From: Rhodococcus sp. 06-235-1A
GTDB taxonomy: Bacteria > Actinomycetota > Actinomycetes > Mycobacteriales > Mycobacteriaceae
Assembly: GCF_002258785.1 (NCBI RefSeq)
Contig: NZ_NOYI01000021.1
Span: 496,001-560,000, forward strand
Direction: 5' to 3'
Length of the DNA: 64,000 bases
Made by a program: the position numbers and the translations under genes. A model generated the notes under the pieces. That model was not told the DNA's origin, ran no database searches, and saw only the letters and a list, made by a program, of their open reading frames with translations. Of this stretch, positions 8,238 to 17,000 are shown in pieces. Position 1 is the first letter of the stretch. The number at the start of each line of letters is the position of its first letter.

Positions 8238-8711
8238 TCAGTCGGTCAGTAGCCCTATCTCGGCGATGATCAGGTCGGTGCGCGGATCCCGCCACACCGC
8301 CGTGCCGTCGCGGACCACAGGCAAGAGCAGTCGCTTTTCCTGAATCGGCCACTGGATGTACGGGTAGTAGCCCGCAAGTTCGCCCTGCACCGCGTCGGCG
8401 ATGACAACGGTGGCGTCGGCGATTGATTGATCGATGTGCACTGCGCCGAAAGTGAATCCTCGGAACTGTTCGAGGCCGACAGGCGCGTGCCACGGGCCGG
8501 GCTCGAGTCCGACATGGCAGTCTCCAGACTCCAGGAGTGCGATCGTCCACTGCGACCGCTCGATGTGTTCGTCGGTGCCGTGCTTGCGGCAGTACAGATC
8601 ACGGCCTACGGCACCGCACGCGTCGACAATCTGTGTAGGTGCTCCGTCACCGGAATCCGGGACGAACGGTAGCCGCCACTCCTCGACGTACTCGTGAATC
8701 GGCCAAAACAT
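8238..8711 (-). CDS. Hypothetical protein, 157 residues
   Basis: I do not recognise this protein. It is soluble and rich in acidic residues and Trp, with two or more Cys in the first half (VDACGAVGRDLYCRKHG) that could bind metal or form a disulfide. There is no signal peptide or membrane helix. The ATG at 8711 is preferred: the residues before it in the open frame look like non-coding translation. It stands alone between promoter-like gaps. Confidence 0.5.
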   Translation of the reverse strand: MFWPIHEYVEEWRLPFVPDSGDGAPTQIVDACGAVGRDLYCRKHGTDEHIERSQWTIALLESGDCHVGLEPGPWHAPVGLEQFRGFTFGAVHIDQSIADATVVIADAVQGELAGYYPYIQWPIQEKRLLLPVVRDGTAVWRDPRTDLIIAEIGLLTD

Positions 8712-8888
8712 GACTCGAGGCTGGCACGTATCGGCTCGCAGGCGGTACCGAATTATTGCCGGATCAGCATTCTCCGGCGGGGAGTTGCGGTGAGTTCTGC
8801 CATCGGCTCGGGTCGTCGGTGAGGACGATGGCACCGAAGATCGACGTCGCCATGCGACTCGACCGACCGGTAGCCATCGGGCACCAGC
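8712..8888. other. Intergenic, nothing recognised
   Basis: These 177 bases lie between the hypothetical gene and the small acidic protein gene. I see no credible gene, repeat or RNA. It probably carries the promoter of the gene ending at 8238. Confidence 0.3.
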
Positions 8889-9044
8889 TCAGTGCTGTGG
8901 ATTGCCGTCCTCCGGAGGGTGCGGCACGTTCTCTTCGTCCACGTGCGCGCCTTCGACCGCATCGGTCTCGGGCGTGTGGTCCCGCGGGCCGTCGTTGCTG
9001 CCGTGGGAGGGGACTGCTTCGCTTGCATCGCTCGGCATCGTCAT
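8889..9044 (-). CDS. Small acidic protein, 51 residues
   Basis: An ATG at 9044 with a clear AGGAG ribosome-binding site opens a 51-codon frame ending in TGA at 8889. The protein (starting MTMPSDASEAVPSHGSNDG, ending EDGNPQH) is strongly acidic and hydrophilic, rich in Pro, His, Asp and Glu, with no hydrophobic segment, so it is probably disordered. It lies 103 bases downstream of cinA on the same strand, with a perfect 14-base palindrome (GGCGACCGGTCGCC, 9064-9077) just upstream that may be part of its regulation. I do not know a family for it. Confidence 0.6.
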   Translation of the reverse strand: MTMPSDASEAVPSHGSNDGPRDHTPETDAVEGAHVDEENVPHPPEDGNPQH

Positions 9045-9147
9045 GGAATCTCCTAGTGGTCGAGGCGACCGGTCGCCGGTATCAGGACCTTTCGGGAGTG
9101 CCCCGCCGAGCGAAGAACTACACCCCGCCGGTCACTCGGCGAGTTCG

Positions 9148-10434
9148 TCACCATTCCGACTGCAACGCGTCGGCGATCATGTGCATTGCCGCTGTGGTGG
9201 ACAGCGCACGCACGCTTGCTCGGTCGCCGGGGAGGTGGAGCGTGCGGGTGACGGTCGGTCGGTCGGCAGCGGCAATTGCGAAGCAGACGGTGCCGACCGG
9301 TTTGAGTTCGGTGCCGCCGCCCGGTCCGGCGATTCCGCTGGTGGATACCGCGATGTCGACGCCCAATCGGTGCCGAGCGCCCTCGGCCATCGATGCAGCC
9401 ACCGGCTCGCTGACGGCTCCGTGCTGCTCGATGGACTCGGCGGGAACGTCGAGTAGACCCGTCTTCGCCTCGTTCGCGTACGACACAACAGCGCCGATCA
9501 CATACGCCGACGAGCCTGCGCGGTCGGTGAGTCGTGCCGCGATCATGCCGCCGGTGCACGATTCCGCTGTGGCGATTCTTCGGCCGGTCAATCGGCCGGC
9601 CACGATGTCGTCGATGGTGGATCCGTCGGTCGAAAAGACTTGTGCACCATGATGTTTGTCGATGAGTGCGACGAGATCGGAGTATGCGGTTGCTGCCGAC
9701 TCCGCATAGCGGGTCACCATCTCCAACTCTCCGAGACTCAGGCACGTGGTGATCTCGAGAGCGTCGAATCCTTCGATCTCGATCTCTGCCGTCCGCAACG
9801 TTGCGGCGAGGTCGGCCTCGGACAACCGGTAAGCGCGAATCGTGTCTTGACGGATCCGACAGCGTCGCGTCAATACCTGGGCGACGGGCGCACTGTCGAG
9901 TGCCTCCGGCCACATCGCCTGCAGTTCGCGAGGCGGTCCGGGCAGTATCAGCACCACGGGAAGTGTCCCGGAATCGTTGGCGGGTATCGCCACGCCGGGG
10001 GCAGTTCCGGTCGGTGAAATCGATTGCGCGCCTTCGGGAACCATAGCTTGCTTGCGAATTCCCGCCTTCAGCGGCTCGGAGTCGACAGCCGAGCTGAGCC
10101 GGCTGCGCCAACGCGCAACGATCTCCGAGATCCGCTTCTCGAGTCGAACATCGAGGTGCATCTCTCGGCCGTACAGCGCAGCGACAGTCGCCACCGTGAG
10201 ATCGTCGGCGGTCGGACCGAGTCCTCCGGTGGTGACGATCAGATCGACGCGCTGATCCGCGAGAAATCGCACCTGTGCCGTCAGGTCATCGGGTCGGTCG
10301 CCGCAGATCGTGATGTGTGCGACGTCGACGCCCAGCTCGAGGAGTTGCTGGGCCACCCACGGGCCGTTTCTGTCGGCGACCCGACCGGCCAGCACCTCGG
10401 TCCCCGTGACCACTACACCCGCTCGCACACTCAT
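9148..10434 (-). CDS. cinA: CinA family protein (nicotinamide-nucleotide amidohydrolase)
   Basis: This 428-residue protein has the two CinA domains. The N-terminal molybdopterin-binding-like (COG1058) domain covers about residues 1-170 and shows [10 protein letters not shown] and [12 protein letters not shown]. The C-terminal amidohydrolase domain shows [26 protein letters not shown] and [12 protein letters not shown]. Full-length CinA of other bacteria combines ADP-ribose pyrophosphatase and NMN deamidase activities in pyridine-nucleotide recycling; that is family knowledge. It starts 24 bases from a divergent gene and stands alone apart from the small acidic gene downstream. Confidence 0.93.
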   Translation of the reverse strand: MSVRAGVVVTGTEVLAGRVADRNGPWVAQQLLELGVDVAHITICGDRPDDLTAQVRFLADQRVDLIVTTGGLGPTADDLTVATVAALYGREMHLDVRLEKRISEIVARWRSRLSSAVDSEPLKAGIRKQAMVPEGAQSISPTGTAPGVAIPANDSGTLPVVLILPGPPRELQAMWPEALDSAPVAQVLTRRCRIRQDTIRAYRLSEADLAATLRTAEIEIEGFDALEITTCLSLGELEMVTRYAESAATAYSDLVALIDKHHGAQVFSTDGSTIDDIVAGRLTGRRIATAESCTGGMIAARLTDRAGSSAYVIGAVVSYANEAKTGLLDVPAESIEQHGAVSEPVAASMAEGARHRLGVDIAVSTSGIAGPGGGTELKPVGTVCFAIAAADRPTVTRTLHLPGDRASVRALSTTAAMHMIADALQSEW

Positions 10435-10457
10435 TCTTCGACCTTACTGACTGGGGC

Positions 10458-10868
10458 GTGCCGGTGCCTTCGGCGGTTTGCCAGGGTGGAAGAAGTGACA
10501 TCGACCGCTACCCAGTAGACAGCCTTGACCGCCACCGAGACGCCGCGCCGGGGAAGATTGCCCCCCGCATCGGCCTCGTATTGCAGATCCTCGTCATGGG
10601 CTGCCTCCTGTTCGATGCGGTCAGCCACAATCTGAACCTGCAGGTGGTGAACAATGCATCGGTCGACCTCGTGCTGCGCGACGAGATGGCTCCGAGCACC
10701 GCCATCGTCATCCTGGTCGTCTCGGTTCTCTACGTAATTTCCGCAACGTCGACCATGGGTGCCATCGTGCTCACCGGCTGTCTCGGCGGTGCGGTGCTGA
10801 CCAATTGGCGCGTCGAGAAGCCGCTGCTGAGCGTCGGTCGTTCGCTGGAGCAGACACTTGTCCCGTGA
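10458..10868 (+). CDS. DoxX-like integral membrane protein
   Basis: About three hydrophobic helices occupy the last 100 residues. The segment TSTMGAIVLTGCLGGAVLTN followed by WRVEKPL matches the conserved core of DoxX-like (DUF6-membrane-type) proteins, which usually read GAILLTGYLGGAI. The first 35 residues are hydrophilic and not family-like. The start is uncertain: ATG at 10458 is only 24 bases from the divergent cinA start, which leaves little room for promoters, so a later GTG or ATG (for example 10597) may be correct. The function of the family is poorly defined. Confidence 0.6.
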   Translation: MPVPSAVCQGGRSDIDRYPVDSLDRHRDAAPGKIAPRIGLVLQILVMGCLLFDAVSHNLNLQVVNNASVDLVLRDEMAPSTAIVILVVSVLYVISATSTMGAIVLTGCLGGAVLTNWRVEKPLLSVGRSLEQTLVP

Positions 10869-10876
10869 TCACGGGA
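10861..10876. terminator. Perfect 16-base palindrome at end of DoxX-like gene
   Basis: TCCCGTGATCACGGGA overlaps the stop codon of the DoxX-like gene, in the gap before a convergent gene. A second weaker GCCCC/GGGGC pair follows (10923-10948). Together they could terminate both genes; the palindrome could equally be a protein-binding site. Confidence 0.35.
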
Positions 10877-10952
10877 TCAAGAGGAGCTATGGTCTTCGAG
10901 TTCGATTTTACCGAAACAACCTGCCCCAGAACGAATTGGGTCCGGGGCGTCC

Positions 10953-11468
10953 TCAGGCCACGGTGAACCTCACTGTGTTTCCGGCCGGGTCGAGCAGAGT
11001 GGTGTTCAGGGGTGAGTCCGTTGTCACCGTCAGCCCGGCGTTGCCGGATCCGATGTCGATGGCGAGTTGCTTGCTCCACTCGCTACCTTCGGGCGGAACC
11101 GCCCCGACAGATGCGGAGTTCAGGTGGACCAGCCACGTGCCGCCGGTCGGCTTGTCACCGCTGTACGGATCGACCCACGGTGCGTCGAAGTTGTTCATGT
11201 TCACGTACACGGTGAGTGGGCAGTTGCTGACGAAAAACGTCTGCCAGGTCAATGTCACTACTGCGATGCCCGGACGGTCATGCGGGGTGTACACGTTGCC
11301 ACCGACCTCGCCGGCGCACGGCAAAGACAGCTCTTGTCCCAGTGAGATGTTGTAGGGGAGGGGAGTGAACTCTTGGTGGTGTGCTGATGCCACCGAGGGT
11401 GCGCCGAGAAGAACTGCCGCGAGTGCGGCTCCGACGACGGATACTTTCACGGTCCACGATCGAATCAC
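10953..11468 (-). CDS. Secreted protein of unknown function
   Basis: This 171-residue protein has a clear Sec signal peptide: basic start, hydrophobic core VSVVGAALAAVLLGA, and an ASA cleavage site before HHQEF near residue 30. The mature part is beta-rich with two Cys (LPCAGEVGG and VSNCPLTV) that could form a disulfide. I do not recognise the family; it resembles small secreted actinobacterial proteins. The gene lies 10 bases downstream of another unknown gene on the same strand, so they are likely cotranscribed. Confidence 0.75.
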   Translation of the reverse strand: MIRSWTVKVSVVGAALAAVLLGAPSVASAHHQEFTPLPYNISLGQELSLPCAGEVGGNVYTPHDRPGIAVVTLTWQTFFVSNCPLTVYVNMNNFDAPWVDPYSGDKPTGGTWLVHLNSASVGAVPPEGSEWSKQLAIDIGSGNAGLTVTTDSPLNTTLLDPAGNTVRFTVA

Positions 11469-11478
11469 GAACAGGACA

Positions 11479-12165
11479 CTACGGGAACGATGTGGGTCGA
11501 TCGTCGACGTGCGCGAAGTTGATTCGCCTCGGTGCGTCGGGGTCGCGTGGGGGTGGCTTCTGCCGTTCGGCAGCAGCGGCGAACCAACCGCCTTCGGGAA
11601 TGTCGATTTCGGGAATCTCGCGATTGCTCATGTCGATCTGCGTCGCGGTTTCGGGATCGGGATCGTCCCACAGAGTCGTCACATCTCGCGCTGCAGCGGC
11701 GAATTCGGTGGCATCGATGATGTACCGCGTTTCGTCTATTCCGAAGTACGGCCACGCGAAGTGAATGCTCATCGGGCCGGGGGCAGGTACAGCCGTGAGC
11801 ACGAGTCCGATCCGCCCGTGAATGCCGCTTCCGTTGCCACCGTTCGCCTGTAGGCTTCCGGGTCGGCCGGGAAGGTTGTTGGAGACATTGCCCTGTGCAT
11901 CCTCGAAGCCGATCAACATGGGTGGGGTATGGCCGGATTCGGGCTTTCCGAAGCCGTACATACCGAGGAAGCGATCCGTCATCGGGACCGCGGCTTCGAC
12001 CGACAACGTCACGCAACGGCTGTAAATGTGTGCGCCGGTGAGCCATACCGCAATGGTGTCGGTGTGCGCGAGTACGAGCCGCAAGGGCACCACGACCGGA
12101 ATCTCGTTGACCGGTACGCCCTCCAAGCGGACTGGCACTGGGGTCGAGCCGGGTTCATTGCTCAC
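11479..12165 (-). CDS. Hypothetical protein, 228 residues
   Basis: I do not recognise this soluble protein. It has a beta-rich N-terminal half (VPVRLEGVPVNEIPVVVPLRLV) and a Gly/Asn-rich middle. A conserved-looking helical segment follows, YIIDATEFAAAARDVTTLWD. The Pro/Arg-rich tail looks disordered. There is no signal peptide. The GTG at 12165 follows an AAGGTGG site; a GTG three codons earlier (12174) is also possible. It is followed after 10 bases by the secreted unknown at 10953-11468, so the two may act together. Confidence 0.6.
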   Translation of the reverse strand: MSNEPGSTPVPVRLEGVPVNEIPVVVPLRLVLAHTDTIAVWLTGAHIYSRCVTLSVEAAVPMTDRFLGMYGFGKPESGHTPPMLIGFEDAQGNVSNNLPGRPGSLQANGGNGSGIHGRIGLVLTAVPAPGPMSIHFAWPYFGIDETRYIIDATEFAAAARDVTTLWDDPDPETATQIDMSNREIPEIDIPEGGWFAAAAERQKPPPRDPDAPRRINFAHVDDRPTSFP

Positions 12166-12474
12166 GCCAGCCACCTTGCATCAACGCGTGCGGGTGCGCA
12201 AGCAAGGGGGTTGCAATCGATATCGCGCTGATACCCGGCTTTCGCGCAAGCGCGCCCGCCTGACCAACTGGGTGCTCGCGCGGGCCGCGGGTGTCGAGCG
12301 ACGCTGATCATCTTCGTCGATCCATGCCGAACCTGAGCGTTCATTACCGTTGCCCAACGGCAGGATCCCGCGCATTCCACCCGATCGTGAACACTCACGT
12401 GCGGGCGCGTGCCCCGCCCCGTAGCCAGCAGCTCACGCCGCACCGGCAGCGTCCCGTGGCCTATCTTGATCTCG
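12166..12474. promoter_or_regulatory. Divergent intergenic region before the two-component operon
   Basis: This region of about 310 bases lies between the hypothetical gene (minus) and the response regulator (plus) and must hold promoters for both. A short CCGTT/AACGG dyad is present near 12350-12363. No coding frame here has a convincing start or composition, and no tRNA fold was seen. Confidence 0.4.
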
Positions 12475-13134
12475 ATGCGCATTGCTGTGGTGGAAGACGA
12501 CGACGGAGTCGGTGACGCGTTGGTCGACGCGCTGACCGAGGTGGGGCACGCACCTGTTCGAATGCGTCGTGGTGCCGACCTGTTGCTCGGATATCACGAG
12601 ATGGATGTCGTTCTGCTCGATCTCGGGCTGCCCGACATGGACGGCCTCGAGGTTCTGCGCAAACTACGGACTCTGAGTTCGGTCCCGGTGGTGGTGTTGA
12701 CTGCACGGGACGACGAACGCTCGGTGGTTCGGGCACTGCGGGGTGGTGCGGACGACTACGTCGTGAAACCCGCTCGGTTGGGTGAACTGCACGCCAGACT
12801 GGAAGTGGCCGCGCGTCGTCGGAGAGCGACGAACGACACCGCCGCAGACAGGCTGGTTCTCGGCGACATCGCCGTCGACCTCGTCGGTCGAGGTGTCGAA
12901 ATCGGCGGGCGCGATATAGCGCTGACGACCAAGGAGTTCGACCTTCTGGCTCACCTCGTGACGCGACGGGGCGAAGCGGTCAGCAGGGAGCAATTGATGG
13001 ATGCCATCTGGGGCGACGCGTACGTGGCGATTTCGCGGACGCTGGATGTGCACATGACGGCATTGCGTTCCAAACTCGACCGACCCGGCACCATCGTCAC
13101 CATTCGCGGCTTCGGCTACCGCTGGGACACCTGA
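12475..13134 (+). CDS. OmpR/PhoB-type response regulator
   Basis: This 219-residue protein has a receiver domain with acidic pocket EDD (residues 7-9), phosphoacceptor Asp49 in VVLLDLGLPDMDG, Thr76 and Lys98. A winged-helix DNA-binding domain follows, with TTKEFDLLAHLVTRRGEAVSR and the C-terminal GTIVTIRGFGYRW signature. ATG at 12475 is the natural start because residue 2 onward matches the receiver's first strand. The kinase gene follows after one base. The pair probably regulates the downstream permease and TAXI receptor genes, as in TctD/TctE-like systems. Confidence 0.95.
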   Translation: MRIAVVEDDDGVGDALVDALTEVGHAPVRMRRGADLLLGYHEMDVVLLDLGLPDMDGLEVLRKLRTLSSVPVVVLTARDDERSVVRALRGGADDYVVKPARLGELHARLEVAARRRRATNDTAADRLVLGDIAVDLVGRGVEIGGRDIALTTKEFDLLAHLVTRRGEAVSREQLMDAIWGDAYVAISRTLDVHMTALRSKLDRPGTIVTIRGFGYRWDT

Positions 13135-13135
13135 C

Positions 13136-14536
13136 GTGCGCGGCCGCATTCTGCTGGTGTTGATGATCTACTCCACCGTCGTTGTGCTCGCACTGTCGGT
13201 GCCGTTGGCACTGCTGGTCGGTCGGGAGCGGGCGCAACGATTCGGTGAGAACAGGGCCTCCGCGGCAACGTTCTTTGCCGATCTCAGTTTGCGCGAGGAC
13301 GAATCGGGTGAGCCTCGTCTGCTGGAGTCGGTGCGGCGCTACAACGATCTGTACGGCGAGGGGATCGCCGTCGTGGATCGGACCGGAGCGGCTCGGGCTC
13401 TGTCGGGCCTGGACCTGACGCGTGCGGACGTGCAACAGACCGTCGCAGGTGCGTTGCGAAATCAGCGCGGTGACCTCCCGTCGAGTCTGACGCCGTGGTC
13501 GCAATCAACGGTGTTGATCGCTGCACCGGTCGGCGGGGGAACGCAGGTCGACGGCGCGGTGGTCCTCGCGGCATCCACCGACTCGGCGCGTCGTGACGTC
13601 GCGTTCGCGTGGATGGTCATCGCCGCTGGTGCCCTGCTCATTCTCGCTACCGTGGCGGCGATCGCGGTTGCGTTGTCTCGCTGGGTAGTTCGACCATTGA
13701 CCGCCCTGTCTTCGCGCGTTCACTCGTTCGGCGGCAAGTTCCACGATCAGCTACCGATCGACGAGGTCCCGACGACCGAACCGGCCGCCTACGACGGGCC
13801 GCCGGAAGTTCGAGAACTGTCCCGCGCGTTCGACGCCATGGCCGACGATGTCGAGGCGGCCACCGCGGCGCAGCGTCGACTGGTGGCCGACACTGCTCAT
13901 GCACTGCGCAATCCACTGGCAGCGTTGAGGATTCGAATGGACGTGCTGGGAATGCGGATTCCCGATTCGGCACACGAGGTGCACCTTCGGACCACCGTCG
14001 AAGTCGACCGCTTGAGTTCGGTGGTCGAAGATCTGCTCGTACTGGCCGCCGCCGAGACACCGGCGAGCAGCCGAACGATCGGATGCGAGCTGGGAGCAGT
14101 GACCACCGATCGAGTCGAATTCTGGTCGAGCACAATGACTGCGGCCGGCATCGATGTTCGCCTCGACGAGCCGGATTTCGAGGTGGGGCTCCGTGTTGCG
14201 ATACCGGAGGACGATCTGATCCGAATTCTCGACGCCCTGCTCAGCAATGCCACCAAGTACGCCGGCGAGGGTGCCCATGTCGAGATCGGTTACCGCACAC
14301 TCGGCACCGACGCAATGGTCTGGGTTGCCGACACCGGACCGGGTGTACCCGCGGACGAGCTGCCGATGATCGTCGATAGATTCTTCCGGGCGTCGACTGC
14401 GCACGGCGCGGGCACGGGTCTCGGCCTCTCCATCGTGCGGGCATTGACCGAGCGGACGGGTGGTCGTCTCGAGGTGAGTGCGCGTCGGCCATCGGGACTG
14501 CGGATCGAGCTGCGTCTACCGACCACCGATTCCTAA
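13136..14536 (+). CDS. Membrane sensor histidine kinase
   Basis: This 466-residue kinase has a membrane helix at about residues 5-27, an extracellular sensor region to about 157, a second helix at about 158-182, then a HAMP linker. The phosphoacceptor is His255 in VADTAHALRNPLAAL. The ATPase domain has the N-box LLSNATKYA (about 368-376), G1 VADTGPGV (about 396) and G2 GTGLGLSIV (about 426). It starts with GTG one base after the response regulator stop. The small extracellular domain and the TAXI receptor gene nearby suggest it may sense a carboxylic acid through that receptor; this is inference. Confidence 0.95.
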   Translation: MRGRILLVLMIYSTVVVLALSVPLALLVGRERAQRFGENRASAATFFADLSLREDESGEPRLLESVRRYNDLYGEGIAVVDRTGAARALSGLDLTRADVQQTVAGALRNQRGDLPSSLTPWSQSTVLIAAPVGGGTQVDGAVVLAASTDSARRDVAFAWMVIAAGALLILATVAAIAVALSRWVVRPLTALSSRVHSFGGKFHDQLPIDEVPTTEPAAYDGPPEVRELSRAFDAMADDVEAATAAQRRLVADTAHALRNPLAALRIRMDVLGMRIPDSAHEVHLRTTVEVDRLSSVVEDLLVLAAAETPASSRTIGCELGAVTTDRVEFWSSTMTAAGIDVRLDEPDFEVGLRVAIPEDDLIRILDALLSNATKYAGEGAHVEIGYRTLGTDAMVWVADTGPGVPADELPMIVDRFFRASTAHGAGTGLGLSIVRALTERTGGRLEVSARRPSGLRIELRLPTTDS

Positions 14537-14603
14537 GGGAGTGTTAGGAAATCCGAATCGGCTTGGTTCCAGGCTGTGCTTGCCGTCACAGTAGGGGGAC
14601 TTC

Positions 14604-14627
14604 GGTTGTCGAGTTCTCTCGGCAACC
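14604..14627 (+). promoter_or_regulatory. Hairpin in the leader of the MHS permease gene
   Basis: GGTTGTCGAG and CTCGGCAACC form a ten-pair stem (one G-U pair) with a TTCT loop, 28 bases before the permease ATG. It could be an intercistronic terminator/attenuator between kinase and permease or an mRNA stability element. No T-run follows. Confidence 0.45.
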
Positions 14628-14655
14628 CGACCCGCTCATCGTGGAAGGACCAACC

Positions 14656-16035
14656 ATGGCCAACGAGGCCACCTCGACTGCCGGATCGGCTCGCCCGACA
14701 CCGCCTGTCTCGTCTCCCGCGGCCACTCGTCGTGCCGTGTACAACACGTTGCGGGGGTCGTCGGGCAACCTCGTCGAGTGGTACGACGTGTACGTCTACA
14801 CCGTCTTCGCGACCTATTTCGAGAATCAGTTCTTCGACTCGGCCGACAAGAACTCCACCATCTACGTCTACGGCATCTTCGCGGTCACGTTCTTGATGCG
14901 TCCGGTCGGTTCGTGGTTCTTCGGACGCTATGCAGACCGACGAGGCCGTCGTGCCGCGTTGACGTTCAGTGTCTCGATGATGGCGGCCTGCTCGATGGTC
15001 ATCGCGTTCACCCCCGGGCGCGAGAGCATCGGCGTGTGGGCCGCCGTCATCCTCATCATGTGCCGTCTGGTGCAGGGCTTCGCCACCGGCGGTGAGTATG
15101 GAGCGTCGGCCACCTACATGTCCGAGGCCGCCACCCGTGAGCGTCGCGGTTTCTTCTCCTCGTTCCAGTACGTCACGCTGATCGGCGGACACGTTCTGGC
15201 GCAGGTGACGCTGTTGGTGATGCAGGTCTTCTTCGAGCGGGAACAGATCGAGGACTTCGGTTGGCGGATCGCGTTCTTCATCGGTGGCGTCGCCGCAGTG
15301 GTCGTCTTCTGGCTGCGCCGCAGCATGGACGAGTCGCTGACCAAGGATCAGCTCGAGGCCGTGCGCAGCGGAGCCGATCAATCTTCGGGATCCATGAAAG
15401 AACTGGTCACCAAGCACTGGCGCGCCCTGCTGATCTGCTTCATGGTGACGGCCGGTGGCACCATCGCGTTCTACACCTACAGCGTCAACGCTCCCTCGAT
15501 GATCAAGGCTGCGTACGAGGACCGCGGAATGACCGGAACGTGGATCAACCTGTTCGGGCTGGTTTTCCTCATGCTGCTGCAGCCCATCGGCGGGTTGATC
15601 AGCGACAAGGTCGGTCGCAAGCCCCTGCTCGTCTTCTTCGGAGTCGGTGGGGTGCTGTACACCTACGTGCTCATCACGTATCTGCCGTCGGCGACGTCGG
15701 TGGTGCAGTCCTTGGTGCTGGTCTGCGTGGGTTACGTCATTCTCACCGGGTACACCTCGATCAATGCGATCGTCAAGGCCGAACTGTTTCCCTCGCACAT
15801 TCGTGCACTCGGCGTCGGTTTGGGATACGCGCTCGCGAACTCTGCCTTCGGCGGGACCGCTCCGTTGATCTACCAGGCCGCGAAGAACGGCGGGCACGTC
15901 GGCTGGTTCATCCTCTACGTCACGATCGTCATCGCCATCTCGCTGCTGGTGTACGTCTTCGTTCTGCGGAACAAGACCGAGACCGTCCTGGACCGCGAGC
16001 AGGGTCGAGCGTTCGAGCAGTCCACCACGCCATAG
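14656..16035 (+). CDS. MFS permease, metabolite:H+ symporter (MHS) family
   Basis: This 459-residue protein should have twelve membrane helices. It shows MHS-family features: an N-terminal GNLVEWYDVYVYTVFA segment, the loop motif GRYADRRGRRAAL after helix 2, and a CRLVQGFATGGEYG segment in helix 4. Relatives carry alpha-ketoglutarate, citrate, shikimate or similar carboxylates. The ATG at 14656 follows a GAAGGA site; an upstream extension of the frame lacks family similarity. Position between a two-component system and a TAXI receptor suggests regulated uptake of an organic acid. Confidence 0.92.
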   Translation: MANEATSTAGSARPTPPVSSPAATRRAVYNTLRGSSGNLVEWYDVYVYTVFATYFENQFFDSADKNSTIYVYGIFAVTFLMRPVGSWFFGRYADRRGRRAALTFSVSMMAACSMVIAFTPGRESIGVWAAVILIMCRLVQGFATGGEYGASATYMSEAATRERRGFFSSFQYVTLIGGHVLAQVTLLVMQVFFEREQIEDFGWRIAFFIGGVAAVVVFWLRRSMDESLTKDQLEAVRSGADQSSGSMKELVTKHWRALLICFMVTAGGTIAFYTYSVNAPSMIKAAYEDRGMTGTWINLFGLVFLMLLQPIGGLISDKVGRKPLLVFFGVGGVLYTYVLITYLPSATSVVQSLVLVCVGYVILTGYTSINAIVKAELFPSHIRALGVGLGYALANSAFGGTAPLIYQAAKNGGHVGWFILYVTIVIAISLLVYVFVLRNKTETVLDREQGRAFEQSTTP

Positions 16036-16036
16036 G

Positions 16037-16984
16037 GTGACTGATATGACTCCGCCCGCAGCGTCGTTCTCGCGTAGAACGGCGCTGCAGGCCGGTGTGC
16101 TGGCTGTGCTCGGCGCTGCGACAGTGGGGTGTTCGCCGGATTCACCGACGCAGTTGCGTCTCGCGGCGGGTGAGGTCGGCGGCTTCTTCTGGGAGTTCGC
16201 CGGGCTGTTGTCCGACGCTTCCTCGAAAACCGATGTCGCGGAGATCGTTCCCCTCACGACGGCCGGCTCGGTCGACAACCTCGAGGCGCTGGGATCTGGC
16301 CGGGCCGAGCTGGCCCTGACGCTCATAGACGCCGCCTACAGTCATCCGAGCGGAGACTTGGCGGCGGTCGGGTGCGTCTACGAGAACTACTTCCAAGTTG
16401 CCGTGCTAGCGGACTCGACCATCGAGACCATGAACGATCTGCGCGGCCGGAACGTGAGCATCGGTGCCCCGGGATCTGGCGCGACCGAAGTGTCGCAGCG
16501 AGTCCTCCGCGCGGCGGGGGTGGCGGAACCCGGTGCAGTAGAGCAGGTTCAGCTGTCGATGAGCTCGGCGGCAGATGCCCTGTCGAGCAGCGAGGTCGAC
16601 GCCGTGATGTGGGCGGGCGGGTTGCCGACTCCGGCATTTGCTCAGCCTCCAGCTGCGATTCGTCTACTCGATCTCGGCACCGTCGTCGCCGATCTGAGAC
16701 GCGAATTCGGTACCGCATACGAGGCGGTGCGGGTTCCGGCGAACGTGTACGGCGAACACCCGGAGGTCACCACCGTCGGCATTCCGAATCTTCTGTTGGC
16801 ACATCCGGAGGTGCCGGACCGTGTGGTCGCCGCACTGGTGAGTGTGCTTCTCGATCAGTCGTCCGAACTGGTTCCCGGTCAGGCGATCGGTAGCCAGTTT
16901 CTCGACGCGCGGTCGCTCGTCATGACCGGCAGCATCCCCCTCCATCCCGGAGCCGAACAGGAATACCGTCGACGACATGGGTGA
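16037..16984 (+). CDS. TAXI-family solute-binding lipoprotein (Tat-type signal)
   Basis: This 315-residue protein has a twin-arginine motif (FSRRTALQ, Arg13-Arg14) and a lipobox ending in Cys32, so it should be exported folded and lipid-anchored. The mature part follows the TAXI pattern: LRLAAGEVGGFFWEFAGLL, SVDNLEALGSGRAELALTL, and NDLRGRNVSIGAPGSGATEV. Canonical TAXI proteins serve TRAP transporters, but no TRAP membrane gene is present. Instead the gene starts one base after the MHS permease and downstream of a two-component system. It may act as a sensory co-receptor for the kinase rather than as a transport protein. Confidence 0.85.
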   Translation: MTDMTPPAASFSRRTALQAGVLAVLGAATVGCSPDSPTQLRLAAGEVGGFFWEFAGLLSDASSKTDVAEIVPLTTAGSVDNLEALGSGRAELALTLIDAAYSHPSGDLAAVGCVYENYFQVAVLADSTIETMNDLRGRNVSIGAPGSGATEVSQRVLRAAGVAEPGAVEQVQLSMSSAADALSSSEVDAVMWAGGLPTPAFAQPPAAIRLLDLGTVVADLRREFGTAYEAVRVPANVYGEHPEVTTVGIPNLLLAHPEVPDRVVAALVSVLLDQSSELVPGQAIGSQFLDARSLVMTGSIPLHPGAEQEYRRRHG

Positions 16985-17000
16985 TCGGAACGCCAGGAGC

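Noticed and set aside
12162-12482. A 106-codon minus-strand frame in the gap before the response regulator
   Set aside because: No ribosome-binding site, Arg/Ala-rich composition and overlap with both neighbours; the region reads as a promoter gap.
14533-16326. A 597-codon minus-strand frame opposite the MHS permease
   Set aside because: The permease on the plus strand has clear membrane helices and motifs; the antisense product has low-complexity His/Asp-rich sequence.
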